In this document: positions 42,170-54,420 of the stretch, one piece after another | Layout of the letters: every line of letters begins with the position of its first letter | Position numbering within the stretch: the stretch's first letter is position 1 | Source: Cyclina sinensis | Taxonomy: Eukaryota; Mollusca; Bivalvia; Venerida; Veneridae | Direction: 5' to 3' | DNA: 64,000 nt | NCBI GenBank assembly: GCA_012932295.1 | Contig: JAAONU010000001.1 | Coordinates: 32,767,449 to 32,831,448 of the forward strand | Translations under genes and position numbers: made by a program | Notes under the pieces: model-generated | What the model was told of the DNA's origin: nothing | What the model saw: only the letters and a program-made list of their open reading frames with translations | Database searches by the model: none

Positions 42170-45100
42170 AGAAATACAGTAACAAAACTCCTGAAACAAG
42201 ATTGTGAAGTATGTATTTGAATTCTTCAGCATGTAGTTTATATTGTTTAGTTGTGTTAGTTGCACATATTTGTTTGTTTTCTGTTGATCTGAGTTGATTT
42301 GTTATGTTTCCAGTTCAAGTCTGTTAATAGGGTTTAGATTCTATTTGTCAATTATTGCTATATATTTTGATTTTGCTGACTTTTAAGTTGTAATTGCAGT
42401 GGATAAAGTCTCAGGAAAGGTGAGGTGTAAGGGTAACTGTTTACATTTTTGAAAAAACAACATGTGTACAATAATTTATATTTGTTTTAATTCTAGCTGT
42501 TAATAATAATTTGTTTTTCTTTTTCATACACCATTTCAAGTCTCTGGGAGAGGTTGAGGAAAGACAAGGTTTTAAAGTATATTTGTGTTTTTAGCGTGTA
42601 GTTTATGTTGCTTTTGTTCTTTTAGTTGCACTTGTTGTTTATTTTTATTGTTTATTTGTGTTAATTTGTTATGTTTCCAGTTCTAGTCTATAAATGTAGT
42701 TTTTGTTAGCATGTTAAGTATGATACTTTCGCTTTTTGTTAATTTGTTATGTTTGTGGTTTGAATGATTTTTTTGTTAAATTGATTATTGCTATATTTTG
42801 ATTTTGCTAATATTTACATTACAGTTGCAGAGGGTAAGGTCTAAAGAAAGGTAAGATCTAGCCAATGTTGCTCAGTTAACAGTTTGATAATCGGCTTATC
42901 TTTTGTATATAAGTTTGAATTTGGGCTGCAACTAATATTTTGTTTTTTTCTTTTTCATTTACCATCCTGAGAATTTGGAAGAAATTGATGAAAGATTGAA
43001 TACAGGATCTGGCCTCCTGTGTTTTAAGGTATATTTGATTTCTTTAGCATGTACTTTATATGTTACTTTAGTGTTATTTGCACTTGTTGTTTGTTTTTGC
43101 TGATGATTTCTATTAATTTGTTGTGTTTCCAGCTCTAATATAGGGTTTGTTTGCATGTGAGTTATGTATAATACTGTAGCTTTGTGTTTATTCGTGATTT
43201 TTTTGAGGTTTTGATTCTGTTTGTCACTTTATTCTCATATATTTATTTTACATATTATTATAATACAATTTTAGAGTGTAAAGTCCAAAGTAAGGTGGGG
43301 TATAAGGTGTACTTGCTCAGTTTACAGTTTCAAATTTAGCCTGTCTTTTATATAAGTTTGAATTTGGGCAGCCTCGCTAATATTTTTGTCTTTTTCATAT
43401 TCCATCATGTAAGTCTGGAAGAGGTTGATGAAAGACTGAATGTAGCATTTAGACTCCTGGGGCCGTATTCATAAAGCTCCTAAGGGAAAAATTTCCCTTA
43501 GTTTCTAAGATTGAATGCAGTATCTGGACTCCAGAAACAAAGTTTTCAGGTATATTTGATTTCTTAAGCATGTAATTTTATCTTACTTTTGTTAAGTTGC
43601 ACTTGTTTTTTTGTTGTTTTTTTTTTTTTTTTTGCTTTGATTTCAATTAATTTGATTTTTATCTAGTTCCAATTTTTTAATCTGGGGTGTGCACAATTTG
43701 CTGTGTTTCCAGTTCTTATCTATTAATGCAGGGTTTGTTTGCATATATGTTAGGTGAAATACTCAGTTGCTTTGTGTTATTTTTGTTATTTAATTAGGGG
43801 GTTTGGATTTTTTTACTTTATTGTCAAATATTAATGTTGCTAATTATTTTATAACAATTTCAGAGAATAAGGTTTACAGAAAGGTAAGATCTAAGGTAAA
43901 GTTGCTCAGTTTACAGTTTCAAAATCAGCATGTTAAGTATGATACTTTTGCTTTTTGTTAATTTGTTATGTTTGTGGTTTGAATGATTTTTTGTTAAATT
44001 GATTATTGCTATATTTTGATTCTGCTAATATTTATATTACAGAACAGAACAGAAAATTTAGGCTGTTACTAAAATTCTGTTTTTCTTTTTTATGTACCAT
44101 CCTGAAAGTCTGGAAGATGTTGATTAAAGATGGAATGCAGCATCTGGACTCCTTAAGAAGGTTTTAAGGTATATTTCATAGTTGCAGTTGTTCTTTGTTT
44201 TTGCCGTTGATTTCTATTAATTTGTTATGTTTCCAGTTCTAATCAATAAAAGTGGGGTATGCTTATTTTTTGTTATGTAAATTATTGCTTTATTTTGACT
44301 TTGCTGATTTTTTACATTACAGTTGCAGAGGACAAGGTCTAATGAAAGGTGAGGTCTGCAGTATAGTTGCTCAGTTTACAGTTTGAAAATCGGCCTATCT
44401 TTTGTATAAGTTTTAATTTGGGCTGTCACTTATATATTTTTTTGTCTTTTTCATATACCATCCTGAGAGTCTGGAAGAGGTTGGTGAAAGATGGAATGCA
44501 ACATTTAACCCCTGAAACAAGGTTTTAAGGTATATTTGATTTCTTTAGCATGTAATTATTATTTTACTTTGATTGCGTTAGTTGCACTTGTTGTTTGTTT
44601 TTTTCTGTTGATTTTTATTAATTTATTATAATTCCAGTTCTTATCTATTTATGAAAGGTTTGTTAGCATGCTAGTTATGTATAATACTGTTGCTTTGCGT
44701 TGATTTGTTAGTTCGGGTGTTTGGATTTTGTTTGAAATTTCGTTGTCATATATATAGATATTGCAAATAATTATATCACAGTTTCATGAAGTCTAAAGAA
44801 ATGTAAGAACTAAGGTAAAGTTGCTCAGTTTTTAGTTTCAAAATCGGTCTGACTTTTGCTTAAGTTTTAATTCGGTTGTAACTAATATATATTGTTTTTT
44901 TTCATATACCATCCTTAGTGTCTGGAAGAGGTTGATGAAAGATTGAATGCAGTATCTGGACTCCAGAAACAAGGTTTTAAGGTATATTTGATTTCTTAAG
45001 CAAGTAATTTTTCTTTGCCTTATATATTTTTTGTCATTTTCATATACCATCCTGAGAGTCTGGAAGATGTTGATCAAAGATGGACTGCATCTGGACTCCT

Positions 45101-48100
45101 TAAAAAAGTTTTAAGGTATATTTCATTTCTTTAGCATGTAATTTTTTGTTGCTTTTGTTGTGTTAGTTGCACATTCTGTTTGTTTTTGCCGTTGATTTCT
45201 ATTAATTTGTTATATTTCTAGTTCTAATCAATAAATGTGGGGTATGCACATTTTTTGTTATGCAAAATTATTGCTTTTTTTTGAATTTGCTGATTTTTTT
45301 AATTACAGTTGAAGAGGACAAGGTCTAATGAAAGGTGAGGTCTGCAGTATAGTTGCTCAGTTTACAGTTTGAAAATCGGCCTATCTTTTGCATAAGTTTT
45401 AATTTGGGCTGTCGCTAATATATTTTTTGTCTTTTTAATATACCATCCTGAGAGTCTGGAAGAGGTTGATGAAAGATGGAATGCAGCATTTTAAGCCCTA
45501 AAACAAGGTTTGAAGGTATATTTGATTTCTTTAGCATGTATTATTTTACTTTGGTTGTGTTAGTTGCACTTGTTGTTTGTTTTTGCTGTTGATTTCTATT
45601 AATTTTAATGTTTCCAGTTTTAGGTTTTGTTAGCATGCTAGATCTATGTTATGTTTAATACTTTGGCTTTATGTTGATTTGTTATTTTGGTGGTTCGAAT
45701 TTAGTTTTTTTTTCTTTATTGTCATATATTTAATTTGCTTTTAAAACAGAAAAGTCGAGTCCGAAAGTATTCTGTGTATAAAATTTGTTGCTAAATACAT
45801 TTCAAGGTTTGAAGGTGTATTTGATTTCTTTAGCATGTAATTATTATTTTACTTTGATTGTACGTGTTAGCTGCACTTGTTGTTTGTTTTTGCTGTTGAT
45901 TTCTATTTAATTTATAATGTTTCCAGTTTTAGGTTTTGTTAGCATGCATTGATATGTTTAATACTGTGGCTTTATGTTGATTTGTTATTTTGGTGGTTCG
46001 AGTTTAGTTTTTTTTTCTTTATTGTCATATATTTATTTTGCTATTTATTATAATACAATTTCAGAGGATAATGAAAGGAAAGGTCAAAGGTAAAGTTGTT
46101 CATTTTACAGTTTGAAAAAGCCTATTTTTTGAGTAAGTTTTAACTTGGGTTGTAACAAATAGATTGTTTATCTTTTTTTTATATACCAGTTTGAGAGTCT
46201 GGAAAAGGTAGATGAAAGATGGAATCTAGCATCTGGACTCCAGAAACAAGGTTTTAAGGTATATTTGATTTCATTAGCATGTATTTTTTATGTTCCGTTT
46301 TGTGTAAGTTGCTTGTTGTTTGTTTTTGATGTTGATTTCTATTAATTTGTTGTGTTTCCAGTTCTTATCTATTAATGGAGGTGTTGTTTGCATGTATGTT
46401 ATGTAAAATACTGTTGTTTTGTACTGTTTTATAATTTTGGGGTTTAGATTTTGTTTGTAAAGAATTTCTTTATTGTCATATATTTATTTTGCTAAATATT
46501 ATATTATACTTTCAGAGGATAAGGTCTAAAGAAAGGTATGATCTAAGATAAAGTTGATCATTTTACAGTTTCAGAGTCAGTCTATTTTTTTATCAGTTTT
46601 AATTTGGGTTGTAACTAATATATTGTTTTTTTTTCTTTGCTTATACCATCCTGAGAATCTGGACGAGGTTGATGAAAGATAGAATGCAGCATCTGGACTC
46701 CTTAAGAAGGTTTTAAGGTAAATTTCAATCTCTAGCATGTAATTTTTATGTTGCTTTTGTTGCATTAGTTACACTTGCTGTTTGTTTTTGCTGTTGTTTT
46801 CTACTAATTTGTTATGTTTCCAGTTCTAATCAATAAATGTGGGGTATGCACATTTTTTTGTTATGTAAATAATTGCTTTACGATAATTTTGATTTTGCTG
46901 AATTTTACATTTCAGTTGCAGAGGATAAGGTCTAAAGAAAGGTGAGGTCTTAGGTATAGTTGGTGAGTTTACAGTTTGAAAATCAGCCTATCTTTTGTAT
47001 AAGTTTTAATTTGAGCTGTCGATTATATATTTTTTGTTTTTTTCGAATACCATCCTGAGAGTCTGGAAGAGGTTGATGAAAGATGGAACGCTAAAACAAG
47101 AGTTGAAGGTATATTTCATTTCTTTAGCATGTAATTTTTATTTTTGCTTTGGTTGTGTTAATTGCACTTGTTGTTTGTTTTTGCTGTTGATTTCTTTTAA
47201 TTTATTATGATTTCAGTTTTAGGATTGTTAGCATGCTATGTTATGTATAATACTGTTGCTTTTTGTTGATTTGTTATTTTGGGTGTTAGGATTTTGTTTG
47301 TTACTTTATTGTCATATATTTATTTTGATAATTATTATATTACAATTTCAGAGGATAAGGTCTAGAGAAAGTTAAGATCAAAGGTAAAGTTGCTCAGTTT
47401 ACAGTTTCAAAATCAGTCTATTTTTATAGTAAGTTTTAACTTGGGTTTTAACTAATATATTGTTTATCTTTTTTTCAAATACGATCTTAAGTGTCTGGAA
47501 GAGGTTGATGAAAGATGGAAAGCAGCATCTGGACTCCCGGAGAAACAAGGTTTTAAGGTGTATTTGATTTCTTTATGTTACTTTTATTGTGTTAGTTGCA
47601 CTAGTTTTTGCTGTTTATTTCCATTAATTTGTTATGTTTCCAGTTTAAATGTTTTAACGAGGGTTTGCAGCCATGTTAAGTTATAAATTATTTTGTTGTT
47701 TTTGTTGATTTGATGTTTTTGTGGTTTGGATTTTGTTTGTCACTTTGTCATATATTTATTTTATTGATCATTTTTTACAATTAAAGAGGATAAGATCTAA
47801 AGAAAGGTAAGGTTTAAGGTAAAGTTGCTCAGTTTACAGTTTGAATATCAGCCTATGTTTTGTATAAGATTTAAATTGGGCTGTCACTGATATTATGTAT
47901 ATGTATTTTTTTCACAATGTTTTAAGGTATATTTGATTACTTTATTATGTAATTTTTCTTTACCTAATATATTTTTTTGTCTTTTTCATGTACCATCCTG
48001 AGAGACTGGAAGAGGTTGGTAAAAAATGGATTGCAACATCTCGACTCCCGAAACAAGGTTTTAATTATTTATATTTGATTTCTTTAGCATGTACTTTTTC

Positions 48101-48240
48101 GCTGCCTCATATATTTTTTGCCTGTTTCATGTACCACTCTGAGAGTCTGGAAGATGTTGATTAAAGATGGATTGCAACATCTGGATTCCTGAAACAAGGA
48201 TTAAAGTATATTAGCTTTACTTTGGATTGTCACTATATAC
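42170..48240 (+). repeat. Tandem array of about 14 exon-like cassettes (430-460 bp unit)
   Basis: Each unit has the same order: CAG|TTGCAGAGGATAAGGTCT.., AAAG|GTAAGG; then CATCCTGAGAGTCTGGAAG.. ending TTTTAAG|GTATATTTGATT; then TTATGTTTCCAG|TTCTAAT. Starts of the 'aggataaggtct' block lie near 42831, 43274, 43864, 44326, 44782, 45311, 46063, 46512, 46919, 47350 and 47785. The middle block encodes SLEEVDERWNAASGLQKQGF-like peptides. It is open at about 42967, 44913, 46193 and 47490, and interrupted by stops at about 44103, 44463, 46650 and 48138. Copy 43409 carries an insertion beginning GGGGCCGTATTCATAAAGC. Either a duplicated exon cluster or a transcribed satellite derived from one. Confidence 0.85.
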
Positions 48241-48414
48241 TGCTTCCAGGGTTCAAACCAGTATTGTCGCTTGTAAATTAACTCTAATGTAATTTATCAA
48301 GTGTTAATTTGTCCTGGTAGTTAATTTCTTTGTAAACTTAGATCTTTGTATATAGAGTGTTCTTTGTATATTTTAAAGGCAATTAGGAAAGGTGATAGTG
48401 ACATGAATGATTAG

Positions 48415-49510
48415 AAGGCAGCTTGGAGGGATGGTGGCATGGATGGGTGGATGACTACATGGACAGGACTGGTGTTGGAATAGATGAATGTCATAACAGG
48501 ATTAACAGGATATTATTAATAGAATTACAGGATTATTCAGAATTAATGACAAAATACATACCCAAACATTTGCAAGGTTTGTGAAATTAAATGTTGGATA
48601 ATATATGACCTTAAAATGTTTTACTGGTATGTTCGTTAAATGTCTTAAGCAAGCTGATGTCAAATCAACAATTAAGGTTTCCATATTAATGAAAGAGCAT
48701 CTAAAGAAATGAGAGTGGACAAATGTTTAAACATCTATTTCATTATCAAATGAGTGCATTGGTAATCATTTGACAGCAGAGTTTCTTCCATCTAGACATA
48801 AAATGTGAAGAATTTTCAACAAAAACCATAGAATCAAGAAGACGAAGCTGGCAGTAATACACAAAGTTCAAGGAGAAATTATTAATGTTTATTGACAAAA
48901 TACTGCAATGGTAAGTCCAGTACAGTTGTCAGATTGATGGAGACATCTTTTTTGTATCTAAAGATCTTAAGTTAAAACATATTTGAAAAACTACAGAATT
49001 GAAAATTATTTGAACATCGGGTTTACAATTGTACTGTATTCTTCTATTAGTTGTCCACCAAAAGAAGTCTAGAATGTTGAGACCATGCATAGTTGAAGAC
49101 CACAGAAGCTTTGTTTGGTAGTTATTTCTGATAAGATATTTGGATATCTTGAATATACAACTAATGCCAAAATGAAGCAGCTGTTGAGAATTAAAATGCT
49201 TCAAAAAATAAAATGTTTGTAGATGAAAATGAGTGTTTTAAAAAATACTTTTGAAATATTTCAGGAAAGCAAGATTATTATATTATATAAGTGTCTTTAA
49301 TACTGTATGACTAAACATCCACAGAATTGATGGCAGTAACATGGACAGATAATGGCATAGATAGATGGTGAAATGATTGGCAGGGGCAATGATTGGCAGG
49401 GGCATGGATGGTGTGATGGCAGGCAGAATTGAAGGTGGTAATATGGGATGGGTGCATGGTAGCAGATAGACAGAGAGATGAAGTCTACATGAATGAATAG
49501 ATGGCAAGAT
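48415..49510 (+). repeat. Degenerate ATGGATGG minisatellite, left part
   Basis: Patches rich in 'gatggatggcagcaacatgg'-like words at about 48415-48490 and 49315-49510, separated by non-repetitive sequence. The same text resumes at 50735-51375 and 51610-51975. Confidence 0.7.
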
Positions 49511-49689
49511 TGACAACATCACAAAACACTGCTGGACGAGAAATACAAGTTTTATGGAAATAAGAATTGGGTTTTTTAACCTTATGTTCTTCATGAACTT
49601 TAAAGGCAGCAGAAGTAATAAATATGTTATTAGCCTATTCCAGATTATAAATTAATATCATTTAAGATATGAGATATGTAAGATTATTG

Positions 49690-50735
49690 GCTGTTTTTAT
49701 TCCCCAGAAACGAAGTTTGGGGGGTATATAGGAGTCACCCGGTGGTCGGTCGGTCGGCGGTCGGTCGGGCTGTTCCTTGTCCAGAGCATAACTTGAAAAC
49801 TACTGGTTGGAATTCAATGAAACTTCATACAATGGTCAAGCACAATAAGAGGAAGTGCAGTGTTTAAAAATCATAACTCGAACTTCTATATTTGCAGACT
49901 TATTGCCCTTTCTTCCGTTTTCCTTGTCCGGAGCATAACTTGAAAACTACTGGTTGGAATTCAGTGCAACTTCATGCAATGGTCAAGCACAATGAGAGAA
50001 AGTGCAATTTTTGAAAAACATAACTCCATCTTCACTATTTGCAGAGTTATTGCCCTTTGTTGGTTTTCCTTTGTATGGAGCATAACTTCAACACTACTGG
50101 TTGGAATTCAATGCAACTACAGTGGTCAAGCACAATGAGTGGAAGTGCAGTGTACAAGAGCTATAACTCCATCTTCACTATTTGCAGAGTTATTGCCCTT
50201 TGTTGGTTTTCCTTGTCCAGAGCATAACTTGAAAACTACTGGCTGGAATTCAGTGCAACTTCATACAGTGATCAAGCACATTGACAAAAAGTGCTTTGTA
50301 CAAGAGCCATAACTCCTTCCTCACTATTTGCAGACTTATTGCCCTTTGTTTGTTTCCCTTGTCTGGAGCATAACTTGAAAACTACAGGCTGGAATTCAGT
50401 GCAACTTCATACAATGGTCAAGCACAATGAGACGAAGTGCAGTGTTCAAAAAACATAACTCCATCTTCTATATTTGCAGAGTTATTGCCCTTTGTTGGTT
50501 TTCCTTGTCCAGAGCATAACTTGAAAACTACTGGTTGGAATTCAATGCAACTTCATACAATGGTCAAGCACAATGACTTGAAATGCAATGTACAAGAACC
50601 ACAACTACCTTTAATTGCCCACAACCGTAACTCTTTTTCAATTTTTATAAAGTATTCTCTTACTAATAACTTCCTCAGTTCTGAAGCGGTCTTGCAGGGG
50701 TATTAATCACATTTAGTGATAGCTCTAGTTTTAAT
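49690..50735 (-). mobile_element. Tandem-core element, copy 2 (inverted relative to 1.66 kb)
   Basis: It begins with the hairpin end in reverse (ACGAAGTTTGGGGGGTATAT) and a GGTCGGTCGG spacer. Then come six 146-bp units ('gagcataac' at 49784, 49931, 50078, 50220, 50366 and 50512). It ends with the complement of the 1.66-kb element's left end ('agtgatagctctagttt' near 50718). It is complete, about 1.04 kb, uninterrupted, and sits within the ATGGATGG region. Confidence 0.85.
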
Positions 50736-51975
50736 AGTCACTGAATGGATGGCAGCTACTTAAACCAGTAGATGGCAACATAAAAAGATGGCAAGAACAT
50801 GGACGATGGCATGGCAGCAAAATGAATGGATGGATGGCAGCTGTAGCAATGTATTGCAGCAACAAGGACAGGTTGATGGTAGGATTAACAGATGTCAGCG
50901 CAGAGAGATGGTTAAATGGATGGCAGCAACATGGACAATGGCATGGTGGCACAGCTAGGTGGATGACAGCTTGGATGGCAACAACAATGATCGGTTGATG
51001 TCAAGGTGAACAGGTGACAACAGAGAGGGATGGTTGAATGGGTGGCTGCAACATGGAAGCGGGGCTTGTGGAAGCTTGGTTATGAAGATGAGAACAATAT
51101 TGAAGGGGACAGGGGCATGGAAGCTTGAATGGATGTCGGCACAGGTGAAGGAATGAAATGTATGATGACAGCTTTGATGGATGTTGGCATAGAGGTATGA
51201 CAGTGACATTGATGGCGATGGCAGCAACATGGAAGTGTGGTGGCGTTTTGGATGGATGAGAGCACAGACTGGTAGCAGAATGGATAACAGTGACATGGAC
51301 AGGTAGTTTGCTGCATTGACAGATGAAGACTACATTGATGAAAGGATATGGCTTGGATGGAATGAGCATACAGGATTGGTTTTAAAGGTTTGTGGAGTTT
51401 TATTAAGATAAAGGTCTTTAAATTGATTTGTCCAGTTAGTTTGTTGCATTTTGTTATGCAAGCAATTAATTAAAAAATATCTAAGGTTACTAAATCGGGG
51501 AATTTCTTTCTTTCAATCAGCACCTTCAGAAATAAAAGCTTTAAAAATGTGGAAAAAATGTATCATTAATTTGTGCTTGCATATAATCTCATTCTAAGGC
51601 AGATACATATTGTGTGGTGGATTTTTAAAGGGTTGATGGCAGGATGAACAGGTTTCAACATAGAGGAATGGTTGAATGGATGGCTGCGACATAGATGGGG
51701 CAGCTTGGTTAGGAGGATGGCAACAACATTGAAGGGGACAGAGTCAAATCTTGGATAGATGTTGACACATTGGGTTGGGTGAATGGATGGTGATGACAAG
51801 AATGATGGATGGCAGCAACATGGAAGTGTGGTGGGCATGACATTTTGGACTGTTGCCTGTACAGGTGGATAGCATAATGGATAGTGGCAAAACGGATAGG
51901 CAGATGACTGCATTGATAGATGAAGACTAAATTGATGAGTGGATATGCCTTGAATGGATGTCATCATGAATGTGA
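50735..51975 (+). repeat. Degenerate ATGGATGG minisatellite, right part
   Basis: Repeated 'ggatggcagcaacatggac' words with variable spacers. Long minus-strand ORFs of Pro/His/Ser/Cys composition (up to 137 codons at 51566-51979) are translations of the repeat, not genes. Confidence 0.8.
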
Positions 51976-52262
51976 ACATATAGGATTAACTGGGGATTCA
52001 GAATTATTGACAAAATACTGATCAGGACTTCATCAGGAGAAAGTAGGATTTTTTGCTTTTTTTATTAATGTATTACTGAACTACCACATGTGAAGTCTTA
52101 TTACCATGAAACTCATCATATATTTTGTATATCTATGTTGTATTTTAATGTAATACTGAAAATTTCAAAATACTTTCTACCTTTTGTCAAACATTTTATT
52201 TGACAGCAACTGAATACTAACTATATTTATTGTAATAAATGTCACATTTTTAACTATCTTAG

Positions 52263-54420
52263 ATTCCCTCCCTTGGATAACCCGCTGGTTGGAGAAATCT
52301 TGTTTTTTGGCCATGACAATTTCTGCTTTATTAGTGCAACTGAGAAGCTTACTGAAAATACTTTATCTCGTGTTACACAACTGTCTGGTACCCAGCTGTT
52401 CTTCATGACCTTTCAAGGTAAGCAGATGTAATAAAATAATTAGTTAAAACTAGATTATGAATAAATTTGATTTTAAACATATTAACAAATTTTGTACACA
52501 GAATATGTCAAAAATCACTTGTTTGCTTTTGAATAAATACTGGTCTCCAAGTAACCTACATGTAGTCAAGATTTATTGTATGTCAGCAAGTTACTCGTTT
52601 TACTAAGTGTAAAGAAAACTACTGTATCCCTGTACATGTCCGAGGAGTATTCCCATTGGATATCTTCCACTTTGAGTAAACATTAATGTGCTTTATTAAT
52701 CACCATGTCCATCCATTCATTTAGCCTTTTTTCTTCTATTTTTCCATTTGGTGTTGTCATTGACTCCTTGATTTAACTGCAAGATATCTTTTAGTATTAC
52801 TGGTAGTGGTTACTAATGTATTAAATTGTTTGAGACATATTTTCATAATTTCTGGTAAAATCATATCGTATCATTTAATTTCAACAAGACAGAAATTTTG
52901 ACTACTTAGTTTCATTTGTTAGTGGCAGCCTAGCTTTTTGAACATATTTTGTCAAATTATGTTTCAGTTCATGGAGGTAGGTCGGCAGGTTCAGGGATTC
53001 AGACCAAGAACCACTGAGCTGCATCAAGATGGATAAACAACAAAGAAGCAGTCAACACATCTGACATTTACCAAAGATAAAAGTGGTGACATACCTACTG
53101 GTTTCTCAAGCTGTATGAGTAAATCTGGTACACCAAACTTGTCATCATATATTCAGTTTAGGCGCTCAGTCTATAAGGACTTTAAGTACTACAGCCGTGA
53201 TCTTCAGGGTAAAGTGACAAAAGTTAATTTTGAATTGTTTAGTTCAATAATTTATACTGATTATTTATTAAACAGTATATAAATGACTGTTTTCTATTCC
53301 AAGCAGTTTAAATTTTCCCTTTAAATTTGATAAAATGTATTTTAAATGAGGGAAGGTACATATATTGTGATGTCTTGACATAAAATATTTGTACACTCTA
53401 TCTCCCATAAATAGTAATATCAAACATCACAACACTTGCTGGATTTATTAGGTTGATCAGTTGCCAGTGACATAAACACATTTAGCATCCTTCACAATAA
53501 TTTTATATTTTTTTTCATAAATGCTCATGGCTGAAAATACTAATCAGATACAGTCTGTACTTTACATGTTTTTAATGAGTTATAAAAACATTTTTACTTC
53601 CAGTTCTTCATCTTTGATGTATTCACAAAGGAGTTAATGGTGTTATGCCAAGTGTAATATTGATTCTATATATTTCAGGTGTGCAAGGTTGTTGTACTTC
53701 TCATCTGCTGAAGAAATTTTTCTCAGAGGACAAAAAACTGAACTGACCTTTTTAACCAAAGAAAATACTCCCGAACAAGGTAATACATGAAACAATGCTT
53801 TTTACACTGTACAATTTCTCAGGACTCAAAGAGCTTTTGGAAATGATCATTTCATTTAGTTATTTTAGCTGGAGTAAGTCCTCTTAACAATTTTAGATAT
53901 ATCAGACAGCAATTTTCCAAATGGTTCTTCCTGGGAAAGATTTGATCCAGATCTCTATCTTCTAAGGGTCTTGATCAAGAACAGCTCAAAACCAGGAAGG
54001 TCCAGTCCAGACTGACCCACTTCAGTAAATTAATTACAAAGCTAATTATAACAAATTTTCAAAACTAAAGCATGCATAAAACAAACATGTAAGATATAAT
54101 TTCTTTTGCATAATTATTCTTGCGCAATAACTTGCCTTTATCTTTTCAGTGATTTATCTACGGCAAAAAGATGCTCCAGGGGGATTTCTTGTGACAGTAC
54201 TAACACTAGATTTTTACAGTGTTTCAAGATGCTTTCAAATACACAAACAAATCGAACAATATTTACTGTGATATGCAGTAATGGCATTATATATAGTGAC
54301 TATACACAAAAAAAATGTTTGTTAGAACAAATCAAACTTTCAACAGTTGTTACAAGGGACAATGAGCTGTTAGTGAGACAAAAGAAAGGAACATTAACTG
54401 TGTCTGGCAATAGTTTATGA
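52263..54420 (+). CDS. Unrecognised exon-like ORFs, possible 3' part of a gene or pseudogene
   Basis: Four segments with splice sites: 52263-52417 (CTTAG|ATTCC, CAAG|GTAAGC), 52968-53208 (TTTCAG|TTCATGG, CAGG|GTAAAG), 53679-53779 (TTTCAG|GTGTG, CAAG|GTAATA) and 54150-54420 (TTTTCAG|TGAT; one frame open to TGA at 54418-54420). The first reads FPPLDNPLVGEILFFGHDNF and onward, with no stop. The second is open in one frame except for a TAA at 53034-53036. The last frame includes NRTIFTVICSNGIIYSDYTQ. The intron phases do not all agree. Either the gene is decaying, some exons are alternative, or one or more junctions are misplaced. No family is recognised. Confidence 0.35.

Noticed and set aside
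50731..51979. Minus-strand ORFs rich in His, Pro, Ser and Cys (up to 137 codons)
   Set aside because: Produced by the ATGGATGG-type minisatellite in three overlapping frames; not genes.
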